A DNA stretch of 17,874 nucleotides, from contig CANHUM010000002.1 of assembly GCA_947463845.1 (NCBI GenBank), positions 1 through 17,874 on the forward strand, written 5' to 3'. The DNA comes from Comamonadaceae bacterium. Its GTDB lineage: Bacteria > Pseudomonadota > Gammaproteobacteria > Burkholderiales > Burkholderiaceae_C. Of this stretch, positions 1 to 7,162 are shown in pieces. Made by a program: the position numbers and the translations under genes. Position 1 is the stretch's first letter. Each line of letters opens with the position of its first letter. The notes below the pieces were generated by a model. The model did not search any database. It was not told where the DNA came from and was given only the letters and a program-made list of their open reading frames with translations.

Positions 1-266
<266 letters not shown>

Positions 267-686
267 TCAAGGCTCAGCCAACTGGGCCACAAACCCAATT
301 TTGGTCAGCCCTGCTTTTTGGGCCAAGCCCATGGCTTCCACCACCCGACCATAGGGCACCGAAGCATCGGCCCGCAACTCCAGCTCAGTTTGCGGATCGC
401 GGCGGGCCACACGGGTCAAATGCATCCGCAAGGTGTCCGCTGTTATGACCTGATCGTTCAAGTAAAGCGCACCCTGAGCATCCACCACCAAGACCACAGA
501 TGTGGCCCCAGAACCCGGCTGCCCACCTTCGCTCTGGGGCAAGTCCAAGCGGATGGCGCTGGTCATCAAAGGCGCTGTGACCATGAAAATCACCAACAAC
601 ACCAACATCACGTCCACCAAAGGGGTCACATTGATATCGCTCATGGGCGCATCGGTCTTGCGGCTGGACAATCGACCCCAGGCCAT
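267..686 (-). CDS. exbD: ExbD/TolR-family biopolymer transport protein
   Basis: This 139-residue inner-membrane protein is the small partner of an ExbB/TolQ-type proton channel, which couples the proton motive force to work at the outer membrane. It has a short cytoplasmic N-terminus, one membrane segment at about residues 22-42 (PLVDVMLVLLVIFMVTAP) and a periplasmic domain of about 95 residues. Asp25 in the membrane segment corresponds to the conserved proton-carrying Asp of ExbD and TolR. Length is normal for the family. It starts 6 nt after the stop of the exbB-like gene, with GGAG upstream, so the two are probably co-translated. There is no tonB, tolA, tolB or pal in the window, so whether the pair drives TonB, Tol-Pal or another partner cannot be decided; the symbol gives the family rather than a proven role. 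Confidence 0.92.
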   Translation of the reverse strand: MAWGRLSSRKTDAPMSDINVTPLVDVMLVLLVIFMVTAPLMTSAIRLDLPQSEGGQPGSGATSVVLVVDAQGALYLNDQVITADTLRMHLTRVARRDPQTELELRADASVPYGRVVEAMGLAQKAGLTKIGFVAQLAEP

Positions 687-692
687 CTGGTC

Positions 693-1337
693 TCAGTCTC
701 CATGCCCTGCAAGCAGGGCGCGTACATCGTGCGCAAACCCTTCAAGCTCTGCTTCGATGTGGCCAATGCGACGCCCCAAAAGGTTGTAGCCCAATACCGC
801 CGGAATGGCCACGGCCAAGCCGGCAGCGGTCATGACCAAGGCCTCACCCACTGGCCCGGCAATGTCTTCCATGCGGAATGGACTGCCGTCGGCCAGGCCC
901 GTCAGGGCATTGAAAATGCCCCACACCGTGCCCAACAAGCCGATGAAAGGTGAAATCGCGCCGGCTGTGGCCAACCAGATCTGCCCCCATTGCAACCGAC
1001 GAATCACCGATTGCATGGCATCGCGCAAAACCCGAGTGAATTGATCATGTCGATCACCCGAAGATGCCAAAGTGCCCCCCAAAGGCAGCAAAGTCGCATC
1101 GAGCAATGGCAACACACAAGCATCACGGTCAAACAAGGCGACGCGATGGCGCGCATCTTCAAAGTCCGGTGATTGCCAAAAAGCGGCCACACTGCGGGGC
1201 ACGTCTTGGTGCACGCGCGAGAGCAAGCGCCATTTCCAGCCCATCACCACCCAGCTGCCCACTGACAGGATCAAGAGCAAGGCTGCCAGAGTCAGACTGA
1301 CGATGTCGCTGTGCAACAAGAAGTCGTTCAGTCTCAT
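693..1337 (-). CDS. exbB: MotA/TolQ/ExbB proton channel family protein
   Basis: A 214-residue polytopic inner-membrane protein, the pentameric proton-channel subunit that works with the ExbD-like protein encoded directly downstream. Three hydrophobic segments are visible: about residues 12-33, about 119-145 (containing SPFIGLLGTVWGIFNAL) and about 163-190 (GEALVMTAAGLAVAIPAV). The last two carry the Gly/Ala-rich motifs that define the MotA/TolQ/ExbB domain. The central cytoplasmic part (about 40-115) is the usual variable region. It begins 22 nt after dapB and runs 6 nt before exbD on the same strand, which suggests one transcript. The N-terminus (NDFLLHSDIVSLTLAALLLILS) resembles TolQ as much as ExbB, so TolQ is the main alternative name. 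Confidence 0.92.
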   Translation of the reverse strand: MRLNDFLLHSDIVSLTLAALLLILSVGSWVVMGWKWRLLSRVHQDVPRSVAAFWQSPDFEDARHRVALFDRDACVLPLLDATLLPLGGTLASSGDRHDQFTRVLRDAMQSVIRRLQWGQIWLATAGAISPFIGLLGTVWGIFNALTGLADGSPFRMEDIAGPVGEALVMTAAGLAVAIPAVLGYNLLGRRIGHIEAELEGFAHDVRALLAGHGD

Positions 1338-1359
1338 GGGGGCTTTCGGTGGATGGGCT

Positions 1360-2175
1360 TCAGCGCAGGTTCAACACATCAAACATGTCAAACAGGCCAC
1401 GTTCCCGGCTGGCAAGGAAACGCACCGCACGCAGACTGCCCTGAGCATAGGTAGAGCGGCTGGAGGACTTGTGGGTCACCTCAATGCGCTCACCCATACC
1501 GGCAAACAGCACGGTGTGATCGCCCACGATGTCGCCACCACGAATGGTCGAAAAACCAATGGTGGATGGATCACGTTCGCCCGTATGCCCAAAACGCTCA
1601 TAAACAGCACATTCGTTCAAATCACGCCCAATGGCTTCGGCAATGACCTCCCCCATTTTGAGTGCCGTCCCCGAGGGCGCGTCGACTTTGTGTCGGTGGT
1701 GGGCTTCAATGATCTCGATGTCGTAGCCGGTGGACAGGGCCTGCGCGGCCATTTGCAAAAGCTTGAGGGTGACGTTCACGCCCACACTCATGTTCGGGGC
1801 CATGACGATGGCCATGTCTTGCGCTATATCAGCGATCTCGGCTTTTTGAGAATCGGTGAAGCCCGTCGTGCCAATGACCGCCTTGACGCCCAACTCACGG
1901 CAGACTTTCAGGTGTGTCAGGGTTCCCTCGGGTCGGGTGAAATCAATCAGGCAAGCCGCGCCTTGCAGACCAGCCCGCAGATCGGCCGTAATGGAGACGC
2001 CCGTGACTTTTCCGATTGACAGGCCAGCATCCTGACCGATGGCGGGACTGGATGCAATATCCAACGCACCTGCCAGTCGGCAATCGTCAGAGGCCATGAT
2101 GGCTTCCATCAGCATGTGCCCCATGCGGCCGGAGGCCCCCGCTATGGTGATGGGCAATGGTTTCGATGTGGTCAT
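1360..2175 (-). CDS. dapB: 4-hydroxy-tetrahydrodipicolinate reductase
   Basis: DapB reduces 4-hydroxy-tetrahydrodipicolinate to tetrahydrodipicolinate with NAD(P)H, a cytoplasmic step toward diaminopimelate and lysine, so it feeds both peptidoglycan and protein synthesis. The 271 residues match the family length. The N-terminal Rossmann dinucleotide-binding loop GASGRMG is at residues 13-19. The family signature is at about 154-171 ([18 protein letters not shown]), with the catalytic His159/His160 pair and Lys163 and the SGT substrate-binding triplet. GTTGF at 102-106 is also conserved. The ATG at 2173-2175 (complement) gives a normal N-terminus. It lies between bamE (about 60 nt upstream) and the exbB-like gene (22 nt downstream), all on the minus strand. 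Nothing is unusual. Confidence 0.98.
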   Translation of the reverse strand: MTTSKPLPITIAGASGRMGHMLMEAIMASDDCRLAGALDIASSPAIGQDAGLSIGKVTGVSITADLRAGLQGAACLIDFTRPEGTLTHLKVCRELGVKAVIGTTGFTDSQKAEIADIAQDMAIVMAPNMSVGVNVTLKLLQMAAQALSTGYDIEIIEAHHRHKVDAPSGTALKMGEVIAEAIGRDLNECAVYERFGHTGERDPSTIGFSTIRGGDIVGDHTVLFAGMGERIEVTHKSSSRSTYAQGSLRAVRFLASRERGLFDMFDVLNLR

Positions 2176-2235
2176 GAGGGAGCTTGAACAGGAGTAAAGA
2201 CAAATCCGCCGCGCTGGGCTCGCCCGATCAACCGC

Positions 2236-2781
2236 TCAACGCGGAGCGGGCTCCAAAGGCGGGTATGCACGCGGCAATGTCGCTGCAGGCAGGTTGGAAG
2301 ACTGGGGTGCCGGTGAAACTGTGAATTTTTTCAATTCTTCCTCGCTGGCTTGAAGGGTCGGCAGTTTGCCCGTAGGCCTGGGCCTAATCAAGCGGCTGGC
2401 GAATTCAGACTCGCTGGGCAATTCATCGCCTTCAATGCGATCGAGCAGATCACCCTTGAAATGAACCGTCAGCCTGAAGTTTTGAGGTGCGACACCTTGC
2501 CGTTGGATGCTGAAAGCATAGTCCCACCGGTCTGCATGAAAGAGGCTGGCCACCAGGGGTGTGCCCAAAATCTCACGCACCTGAACACGTGCCATGCCAG
2601 GACGCAAAACCTGACGCTGCTCTTTGGAGATGAAGTTACCTTGGACCACTTCCGGCACATAGGGCTTGAAAGTGTCACGGGTGACGCCGCCAGAAAATCC
2701 ACTGCACCCGGCAACACCCAAGACCACAAGACCGATGGCCAGCGAGCGGGTGAAAAAGCAAAATGTCGGGGTTGCGGTCAT
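2236..2781 (-). CDS. bamE: Outer membrane protein assembly factor BamE (lipoprotein)
   Basis: BamE is a small lipoprotein of the BAM complex, which folds and inserts beta-barrel proteins into the outer membrane. With the ATG at 2779-2781 (complement) the product has 181 residues and starts with a lipoprotein signal: charged/polar start, hydrophobic core [10 protein letters not shown] and a VAGC lipobox. An upstream in-frame start at 2844 is a GTG and would bury this signal, so I rejected it. The SmpA/OmlA domain follows: [33 protein letters not shown] and [11 protein letters not shown] are the family's conserved blocks. The last 60 or so residues are Pro-rich and low in complexity, longer than in E. 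coli BamE but common in Burkholderiales. It is divergent from fur and leads the dapB-exbB-exbD-leuS run. Confidence 0.95.
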   Translation of the reverse strand: MTATPTFCFFTRSLAIGLVVLGVAGCSGFSGGVTRDTFKPYVPEVVQGNFISKEQRQVLRPGMARVQVREILGTPLVASLFHADRWDYAFSIQRQGVAPQNFRLTVHFKGDLLDRIEGDELPSESEFASRLIRPRPTGKLPTLQASEEELKKFTVSPAPQSSNLPAATLPRAYPPLEPAPR

Positions 2782-2811
2782 GGTTGGATGGGTGCCGATA
2801 TGATCAGGGTC

Positions 2812-2817
2812 ATTGTA
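2812..2817 (-). promoter_or_regulatory. Possible -10 element for bamE in the bamE/fur divergent gap
   Basis: TACAAT on the minus strand, about 31 nt before the bamE ATG, would give a 5' leader of roughly 24 nt. No matching -35 hexamer stands at 16-18 nt, so this is weak. On the opposite strand TATGAT (2799-2804) is an equally unsupported candidate for fur. No clear Fur box is visible in the 84-bp gap between the two start codons. Confidence 0.25.
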
Positions 2818-2865
2818 GCGGCAGCTTTCACAACGAGCGCTCACCCCATACAGGACACGTCACCC

Positions 2866-3297
2866 ATGAGCCAGATCGATGAACTGAAAAGCAATGGCCT
2901 CAAAGCCACCTTGCCCCGATTGAAAATTCTGGAGGTTTTTCAAAGCGGCTCGATGCGTCACATGTCAGCCGAAGATGTGTTTCGCCAACTCCTGAATGAA
3001 AATGCCGATATCGGGTTGGCCACGGTTTACCGCGTTTTGACCCAGTTTGAGCAAGCCGGTATTTTGAGCCGCAATCACTTCGAGAGCGGCAAAGCGGTGT
3101 ACGAGCTCAATCAAGGTCAGCACCATGACCACATGGTCTGCCTCGATTGCGGCCGGGTGGAGGAGTTTTACGATGCCGAAATTGAAGCCCGGCAGCATGC
3201 CGTGGCCAAGGCCAAGGGCTTCGAAATCGCGGACCACGCCCTGAGTCTGTACGCTCACTGCAGGCAAAGTCCCTGCCCTCACCGAAGACCAAGCTGA
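2866..3297 (+). CDS. fur: Ferric uptake regulator Fur
   Basis: Fur is a dimeric metal-dependent repressor that, with Fe2+ bound, shuts off iron-acquisition genes. The 143 residues start [21 protein letters not shown], the usual Fur N-terminus, followed by a winged-helix DNA-binding domain (about 1-82) with the recognition segment [19 protein letters not shown]. The dimerisation and metal domain contains HHDHMVC (86-92), the Cys92-x2-Cys95 zinc pair, and a second pair at Cys132/Cys137 near the C-terminus. The open frame continues far upstream without a stop, but only this ATG gives a Fur-like N-terminus, so the longer reading is discarded. It diverges from bamE and is convergent with hprK, whose stop lies only 10 nt away, leaving no room for a separate terminator between them. 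Confidence 0.97.
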   Translation: MSQIDELKSNGLKATLPRLKILEVFQSGSMRHMSAEDVFRQLLNENADIGLATVYRVLTQFEQAGILSRNHFESGKAVYELNQGQHHDHMVCLDCGRVEEFYDAEIEARQHAVAKAKGFEIADHALSLYAHCRQSPCPHRRPS

Positions 3298-3307
3298 AGC
3301 CTAAGCC

Positions 3308-4249
3308 CTACTCCATGGCGCGGCGCTGTCGGTCGATGAACTCTTGGTAGGTATCAATCCCGCGCATTTGCAAGATGGTATTGCGAACAGCCGCTTCGAC
3401 CAACACGGCGATGTTGCGACCCGCCATCACCTGAATCACCACTTTTTGGATGGGAATGCCAAGAACATCCTGGCGCAAAGGCTCGGAGGGCAGGCGCTCG
3501 TAATCTCGCTCCAGAGTCTCGCGTCGCACCAAATGCACGATCAACTTCAGGCGCATCTTGCGGCGGACGGCGGTTTCGCCAAAAATGGCCCGGATGTCCA
3601 GCAAGCCAATGCCACGCACTTCCAACAGGTTTTGCAGCAGATCGGGACAACGCGCCTCAATCGTGGTCTGGTTGATGCGGTACAGATCGACCGCATCGTC
3701 AGCCACCAGGCCATTGCCACGGGAAATCAACTCCAGACCCAATTCACTCTTGCCCAGCCCCGACTCGCCGGTGATCAGAACACCCATGCCCAAGATGTCC
3801 ATGAATACACCATGCATGGTGGTTCGGTCAGCAAAATGCTTGGACAAATAGGCGCGCAAAACATCGATCACGAATGCCGATGACTGCTCTGTAGAAAACA
3901 TGGGAATCTGGGCCCGCTCACACATGGCCAACAAAGCCTCAGGGGCCGTCTGGCCATCGGCCAGAACCAGGACCGGGGGCTCGAGCGTCACAATGCGTGC
4001 AATGCGACGGGCACAATCGTCCTCCGAGCCACTGGTCAGATAAGCCACTTCGCGAGGCCCCAAAATCTGCACGCGATAGGGGTGGATGTAGTTCAGGTAA
4101 CCCACCAGGTCCGCGCCTGATCTGGCTTCGCGCACCGCGACTTCATCAAAACGCCTTTCAGACGCCCCCAATCCAGCCAGCCACTGCCATTTGAGTTGGC
4201 TGCGATGGTCCTCAAAAAGGACATCGGCGCTGATGACGGAAGGCTTCAT
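3308..4249 (-). CDS. hprK: HPr kinase/phosphorylase
   Basis: HprK phosphorylates HPr-type phosphocarrier proteins on serine using ATP or pyrophosphate, and reverses the reaction with phosphate. In Gram-negative bacteria with a regulatory PTS it adjusts flow to PtsN-type IIA proteins. The 313 residues match the family. The N-terminal domain covers about 1-130. The kinase domain has the conserved His146 in TMHGV, the Walker A loop GESGLGKS at 161-168, acidic residues in [10 protein letters not shown] (181-190), and the HprK signature [17 protein letters not shown] starting near 209. It follows ptsN by 27 nt on the same strand, so ptsN-hprK is a probable operon, as in other betaproteobacteria. 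rapZ, which often comes next, is absent here and fur lies there instead. Confidence 0.97.
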   Translation of the reverse strand: MKPSVISADVLFEDHRSQLKWQWLAGLGASERRFDEVAVREARSGADLVGYLNYIHPYRVQILGPREVAYLTSGSEDDCARRIARIVTLEPPVLVLADGQTAPEALLAMCERAQIPMFSTEQSSAFVIDVLRAYLSKHFADRTTMHGVFMDILGMGVLITGESGLGKSELGLELISRGNGLVADDAVDLYRINQTTIEARCPDLLQNLLEVRGIGLLDIRAIFGETAVRRKMRLKLIVHLVRRETLERDYERLPSEPLRQDVLGIPIQKVVIQVMAGRNIAVLVEAAVRNTILQMRGIDTYQEFIDRQRRAME

Positions 4250-4276
4250 CGCAAGGGAATCAGCAAATGGGAAACG

Positions 4277-4744
4277 TCAGGCAGTCTGAGCAGATTGCCA
4301 CTGGGCAATCAATTGGTGCAGACCGGTTTGGGCTGTACTGCTTTTGATGCTTTCACGCAAGGCGGTGTCGCTGAGCAGTTCGGCGATTTCAGAGAGGATT
4401 TCGAGATGCTTCTGTGTCGCCGCCTCAGGGACCAGCAAGAAAATCAACAAATTCACCGGTTGTTCATCCGGCGCATCGAATCCAATCGGCTGTGCCAACT
4501 GAAAAACAGCGGCCATGGGCGCTTTCAGGCCTTTGATGCGGCCATGAGGGATGGCCACGCCATGACCCAGGCCCGTTGAGCCCAAGCGCTCCCGGGCAAA
4601 CAAGCTGTCGGTGACCAGTGCACGCGACAAACCGTGCAAATTCTCAAAGAGAAGCCCGGCCTCTTCAAATGCGCGTTTCTTGCTGGTGGCTTCCACCCCC
4701 ACAAGAACTTGGGCAACAGGCAATATGGATGAGAGTCGGTTCAT
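4277..4744 (-). CDS. ptsN: PTS IIA-like nitrogen regulatory protein PtsN
   Basis: PtsN (EIIA-Ntr) is the last phospho-acceptor of the nitrogen-type PTS, a cytoplasmic regulator of potassium, nitrogen and stress responses rather than a sugar importer. From the ATG at 4742-4744 (complement) it has 155 residues, the typical size, beginning MNRLSSILPVAQVLVGVEAT. An earlier in-frame start at 4789 is a TTG and was rejected. The phosphorylated His is His67 in GLGHGVAIPHGRI, the PTS EIIA type-2 signature. Later blocks (VNLLIFLLVPEAATQKHLEILSEIA) are also characteristic. No strong Shine-Dalgarno sequence precedes the ATG. It is separated from hpf by a terminator and coupled to hprK downstream, so it probably has its own promoter within 4745-4848. 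Confidence 0.95.
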   Translation of the reverse strand: MNRLSSILPVAQVLVGVEATSKKRAFEEAGLLFENLHGLSRALVTDSLFARERLGSTGLGHGVAIPHGRIKGLKAPMAAVFQLAQPIGFDAPDEQPVNLLIFLLVPEAATQKHLEILSEIAELLSDTALRESIKSSTAQTGLHQLIAQWQSAQTA

Positions 4745-4848
4745 GGTCGAGGCCGGATTATGCACCCGAACGGGTCTGAGCACCCGCAAGCGTGTGAGCT
4801 GAAGCCATTTTTATCAATTTGTTGCATTTCGGATACGGCACAGCCATG

Positions 4849-4873
4849 AAAAAGGGCCGCTTGCGGCGGCCCC
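4849..4873 (-). terminator. Rho-independent terminator after hpf
   Basis: On the minus strand a 7-bp GC-rich stem (GGGCCGC at 4854-4860 paired with GCGGCCC at 4866-4872, 5-nt loop) is followed directly by five T residues (complement of 4849-4853). It lies 18 nt after the hpf stop, so it ends the hpf transcript and separates it from ptsN-hprK. Confidence 0.85.
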
Positions 4874-4890
4874 ATGACTCAAGTGATGGC

Positions 4891-5220
4891 TTACATCATG
4901 CGCTTGGGCGCCGCATGCTGGTGATCGGTGATCCGGTCTTTGTGCTTGACCACCTGACGATCGAGCTTGTCCACCAGTTCATCCACCGCCGCATAAAGGT
5001 CCTCATGTGCACTTTCGGCAAAAAGGTCATTGCCCTTGACATGGATATTGCACTCCGCACGTTGGCGTTTTTCTTTTTCCTTCTGTTTTTCAACCGTCAG
5101 CAACACTTTCACATCCACCACCTGATCAAAATGTCGGGTGATGCGATCGAGTTTCCCCGTGACGTACTGACGCAAAGCAGGGGTCACTTCCAGATGGTGT
5201 CCGCTGATGATGAGATTCAT
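4891..5220 (-). CDS. hpf: Ribosome hibernation promoting factor, short form (HPF/YfiA family)
   Basis: HPF binds the decoding region of the 30S subunit in stationary phase or stress and promotes inactive ribosome dimers. From the ATG at 5218-5220 (complement) the product has 109 residues, the short-form length, with the ribosome-binding domain only and no long-HPF C-terminal dimerisation tail. Conserved blocks include [39 protein letters not shown] and the C-terminal helix [20 protein letters not shown]. An ATG five codons earlier lies inside TATGGAGGCGAC; GGAGG is the ribosome-binding site for the chosen ATG, which settles the start. The His-rich, basic tail ([11 protein letters not shown]) is common in Burkholderiales. 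rpoN, the usual upstream neighbour, is not here. Confidence 0.95.
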   Translation of the reverse strand: MNLIISGHHLEVTPALRQYVTGKLDRITRHFDQVVDVKVLLTVEKQKEKEKRQRAECNIHVKGNDLFAESAHEDLYAAVDELVDKLDRQVVKHKDRITDHQHAAPKRMM

Positions 5221-5249
5221 GGTCGTCGCCTCCATAGATGCAGGGTAGG

Positions 5250-5272
5250 AAAAGCCCCACCGGGGCGGGGCT
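5250..5272 (-). terminator. Terminator-like hairpin in front of hpf
   Basis: On the minus strand AGCCCC (complement of 5267-5272) can pair with GGGGCT (complement of 5253-5258), followed by TTTTCC. A shorter CCCC/GGGG pairing across a 3-nt loop is an alternative. The T-run is short, so termination would be incomplete. It either ends a transcript arriving from 5448-5727 or, if the promoter at 5303-5331 is used, forms a hairpin within the hpf 5' leader about 32 nt before the start codon. Confidence 0.45.
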
Positions 5273-5302
5273 CAGAAACCACCTTCCGAGTGGCTCAACC
5301 CC

Positions 5303-5331
5303 ACTATGCGCCGCGCATCCTGCAAAAGCAA
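5303..5331 (-). promoter_or_regulatory. Candidate sigma-70 promoter for hpf
   Basis: On the minus strand TTGCTT (5326-5331) and CATAGT (5303-5308) are separated by exactly 17 nt, partial matches to TTGACA and TATAAT. Transcription would start near 5296, giving a leader of about 75 nt that includes a CCAC/GTGG stem and the hairpin at 5253-5272 before the hpf ribosome-binding site. Assigned by eye only. Confidence 0.35.
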
Positions 5332-5447
5332 GACGTCCTTCAACTAAACCTGAAAAGTCTTACCGGAATGCCCCTGTGTACAGATTTCGGTGCTATCGTT
5401 CGAGTTGTTCAAAGTCGATACCATGCCAAATCTTCTGCCGTTCAGCG

Positions 5448-5727
5448 TCATGGAGGTGCATGTTCATCGCTGGCAGTGTCTGCCAGTCCGGCAACCCCCA
5501 AAACCACCCCTTGAGGCAATGCCGTGAACAGCATATGCCCACCGAAATACGCTGCCAACAAAGGTCTGCAGGTCCACCCGCTCAAGTCGCAAGCCAAAAA
5601 AGGTCATGACCATGCGCATGGCTGTGCCGTGAGGCTCAAGCGGCATCACTTCAGCCACCAGGGTCTGTGTCCAGACCGTTAGAAAATTGCCCAACAAACC
5701 TGGCTGCCATGCGGAACGGTGGATCAT
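5448..5727 (-). pseudogene. Probable small gene broken by a frameshift, function unknown
   Basis: I do not recognise a family. An ATG at 5725-5727 (complement) with GAAGG 6 nt upstream opens a frame reading MIHRSAWQPGLLGNFLTVW, then LVAEVMPLEPHGTAMRMVM and LRLERVDLQTFVGSVF, with coding-like codon choice. After about residue 60 this frame turns into unlikely Gly/Arg/Cys-rich sequence and ends at 5464. The frame one base later, by contrast, reads AAYFGGHMLFTALPQGVVLG and VAGLADTASDEHAPP and ends with TGA at 5448-5450. The natural reading is one protein of about 92 residues whose frame changed near 5530-5545, through mutation or sequencing error. The ORF can extend upstream to 5787 (ATG) and would then overlap the start of the patatin gene in antisense. 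Coding status itself is uncertain. Confidence 0.35.
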
Positions 5728-5785
5728 GGATATGCCTTCGCGTTGATCGAGAATCTGCCTCTCACCGCTTGCCTTTTGACACGCC

Positions 5786-7009
5786 ATGCACCCCTCCCTC
5801 CTGAACGCCACAATGCCAGCACCCACTTCTGGGTCTCAACGCTCTCAGCTGAACGGCCTGGTCTTGATGGGTGGTGGTGCCCGGACGGCCTACCAAGCTG
5901 GCGCCCTGCAGGCCATGGGGCAGTTGCTGGGCGGTCCACAATCCAAGCGGGCCTTTCCATTTCAGGTGCTCACTGGCACCTCTGCCGGCGCATTGAATGC
6001 GACTTTTCTGGCCAGTCGGGCCTTGGCAGGGCTGACTGCGCTGGATGATCTCTCACAGTTTTGGGCGGATATCCGTACCGATGCGGTTTACCGACTGCCC
6101 CAGACCCCCTTGGCACGTTTCAGCCGCTGGGCAACTGCCTTGGGCTTGGTTTTATCCGCCAGACAAAAGGCGGCCGCCATGGACAGTCTGGCTTTGGTGA
6201 ACACTCTGCACAAAGCCATCGCGCTCGATCGCATCGACCTTGCACTGCAAAAAGGAATACTCCGCGCCCTGGCCGTCACCGCGTCGAGTTACTCCAGTGG
6301 CGTGCACTGGACTTTCTGCCAGACCCAGGACGGCTTGCCGATTCCGTGGAGCCGTCCCGGCCGTCGTGCCGAGCAACAGCCCATCACCATCGAACACCTG
6401 ATGGCCTCCAGTGCCATCCCCTTCATTTTCCCCGCCACACCACTTTGGGTCGATGGCGGGATGGAGTTTTTCGGAGATGGCTCCATGCGTCAAATCTCAC
6501 CTTTGTCGGCAGCTGTGCAGTTGGGGGCAGACCGCATATTGGCCATCGGCGTGGGCCAGCCTCAGCGGGCCAGCTTCGGCGCGCCCTGCCGTACCAGCGG
6601 TCGGCCGTCACTGGGCACCATCGCAGGACACGCCATGGCCAGCGTTTTCCATGACACGCTGGAAGCCGATGTGGAGCAGATCAAACGCATCAATCAGTCG
6701 CTTCGCCCCCTGCCGGACTCGGTTCGTGCTGGCCTGCCGTTCCGTTCGGTCGACGTGCTGACACTGCAGCCCAGCGCTTCCCTGGATGAACTCGCTCAGG
6801 TACATGTGCACGCGCTGCCCAAACCCATCTTGCGTGTGCTGGAGGGACTGGGAGCCTTGCAAGGGAGCGGCGCCGCATTGGCCAGCTACCTGCTGTTTGA
6901 GCCTGGTTTCATCCAGGCCTTGATGAGTTTGGGCCGCGCCGATGTGATGGCCAGGTCCGAAGAGATTCTGGCCTTTTTCACATCACAAGATGCCCATGAA
7001 GTGCCATAA
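5786..7009 (+). CDS. Patatin-like phospholipase family protein
   Basis: A 407-residue predicted Ser-Asp dyad acyl hydrolase, probably acting on phospholipids or other acyl esters; the substrate is unknown. The patatin domain begins near residue 23: the oxyanion-hole motif GGGAR (29-33, followed by TAYQAGAL), the nucleophile elbow GTSAG with Ser66, and an Asp in VDGG (Asp223) or FGDGS (Asp231), of which the second is followed by the conserved MRQISPLSAAVQLGADRILAIGVG. The C-terminal part with SYLLFEPGF and a run to FFTSQ is found in proteobacterial members. No signal peptide or beta-barrel is visible, so it appears cytosolic or peripheral. An in-frame TGA at 5777-5779 fixes the start at 5786 or the ATG at 5813; neither has a good Shine-Dalgarno sequence. 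corA follows 153 nt downstream on the same strand. Confidence 0.93.
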   Translation: MHPSLLNATMPAPTSGSQRSQLNGLVLMGGGARTAYQAGALQAMGQLLGGPQSKRAFPFQVLTGTSAGALNATFLASRALAGLTALDDLSQFWADIRTDAVYRLPQTPLARFSRWATALGLVLSARQKAAAMDSLALVNTLHKAIALDRIDLALQKGILRALAVTASSYSSGVHWTFCQTQDGLPIPWSRPGRRAEQQPITIEHLMASSAIPFIFPATPLWVDGGMEFFGDGSMRQISPLSAAVQLGADRILAIGVGQPQRASFGAPCRTSGRPSLGTIAGHAMASVFHDTLEADVEQIKRINQSLRPLPDSVRAGLPFRSVDVLTLQPSASLDELAQVHVHALPKPILRVLEGLGALQGSGAALASYLLFEPGFIQALMSLGRADVMARSEEILAFFTSQDAHEVP

Positions 7010-7042
7010 TGCGTCGATTCATTTTGGAGACACATTGCTGTG

Positions 7043-7103
7043 GAAACTACCCCGAGTTGGTAGCTTTCGAACGCCTTGAGCAAATTGCCCATCGTTCGAA
7101 AGC
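7043..7103 (+). promoter_or_regulatory. Two overlapping, mutually exclusive hairpins in the corA leader
   Basis: Stem A pairs 7043-7051 (GAAACTACC) with 7059-7068 (GGTAG, bulged C, TTTC), 9 bp around a 7-nt loop. Stem B pairs 7063-7073 (GCTTTCGAACG) with 7093-7103 (CGTTCGAAAGC), a perfect 11-bp inverted repeat with a 19-nt loop. Both use 7063-7068, so full A and full B cannot form together. They lie between the patatin stop and the corA start. Whether they act in RNA (leader switch) or DNA (paired TTCGAA sites bound by a protein) cannot be told. No known Mg2+ riboswitch class is recognised by eye. Confidence 0.5.
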
Positions 7104-7162
7104 CGCTGAAACCCCTCGCTGCCCCTTTGAACTTTTGGCAACCGGCCATTTTTGGATTCGCC

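Larger units (their letters stand above)
5221..5785. other. Long stretch without an intact recognised gene (hpf / patatin divergent region)
   Basis: This 565-bp region lies between the divergent starts of hpf and the patatin-like gene. From left to right it holds the hpf ribosome-binding site, a terminator-like hairpin (5250-5272), a candidate minus-strand promoter (5303-5331), about 110 bp in which I see no signal, the frameshifted minus-strand ORF (5448-5727), and a short stretch before the patatin ATG with no obvious promoter. The plus-strand open frames here have unlikely compositions and look like shadows. Confidence 0.6.

Noticed and set aside
1072..2019. 315-codon plus-strand ORF opposite dapB and exbB
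   Set aside because: No family features; it overlaps two genes with clear catalytic and membrane motifs on the minus strand.
2782..2844. GTG start 21 codons upstream of bamE
   Set aside because: It would put a charged, Cys-rich stretch before the lipoprotein signal peptide; the ATG at 2781 gives a proper signal and lipobox.
2350..2865. Long plus-strand open frame continuous with fur, antisense to bamE
   Set aside because: It is a shadow of bamE. Only the segment from 2866 has Fur homology, and the composition changes there.
4761..4776. Short palindrome ACCCGAACGGGT upstream of ptsN
   Set aside because: Five-bp arms in GC-rich DNA are expected by chance; it has no T-run and no clear relation to a promoter.
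7076..7162. In-frame TTG-initiated extension of corA by 29 residues through the leader
   Set aside because: The added sequence is not CorA-like, begins inside the hairpin loop, and the ATG at 7163 gives the standard family N-terminus.
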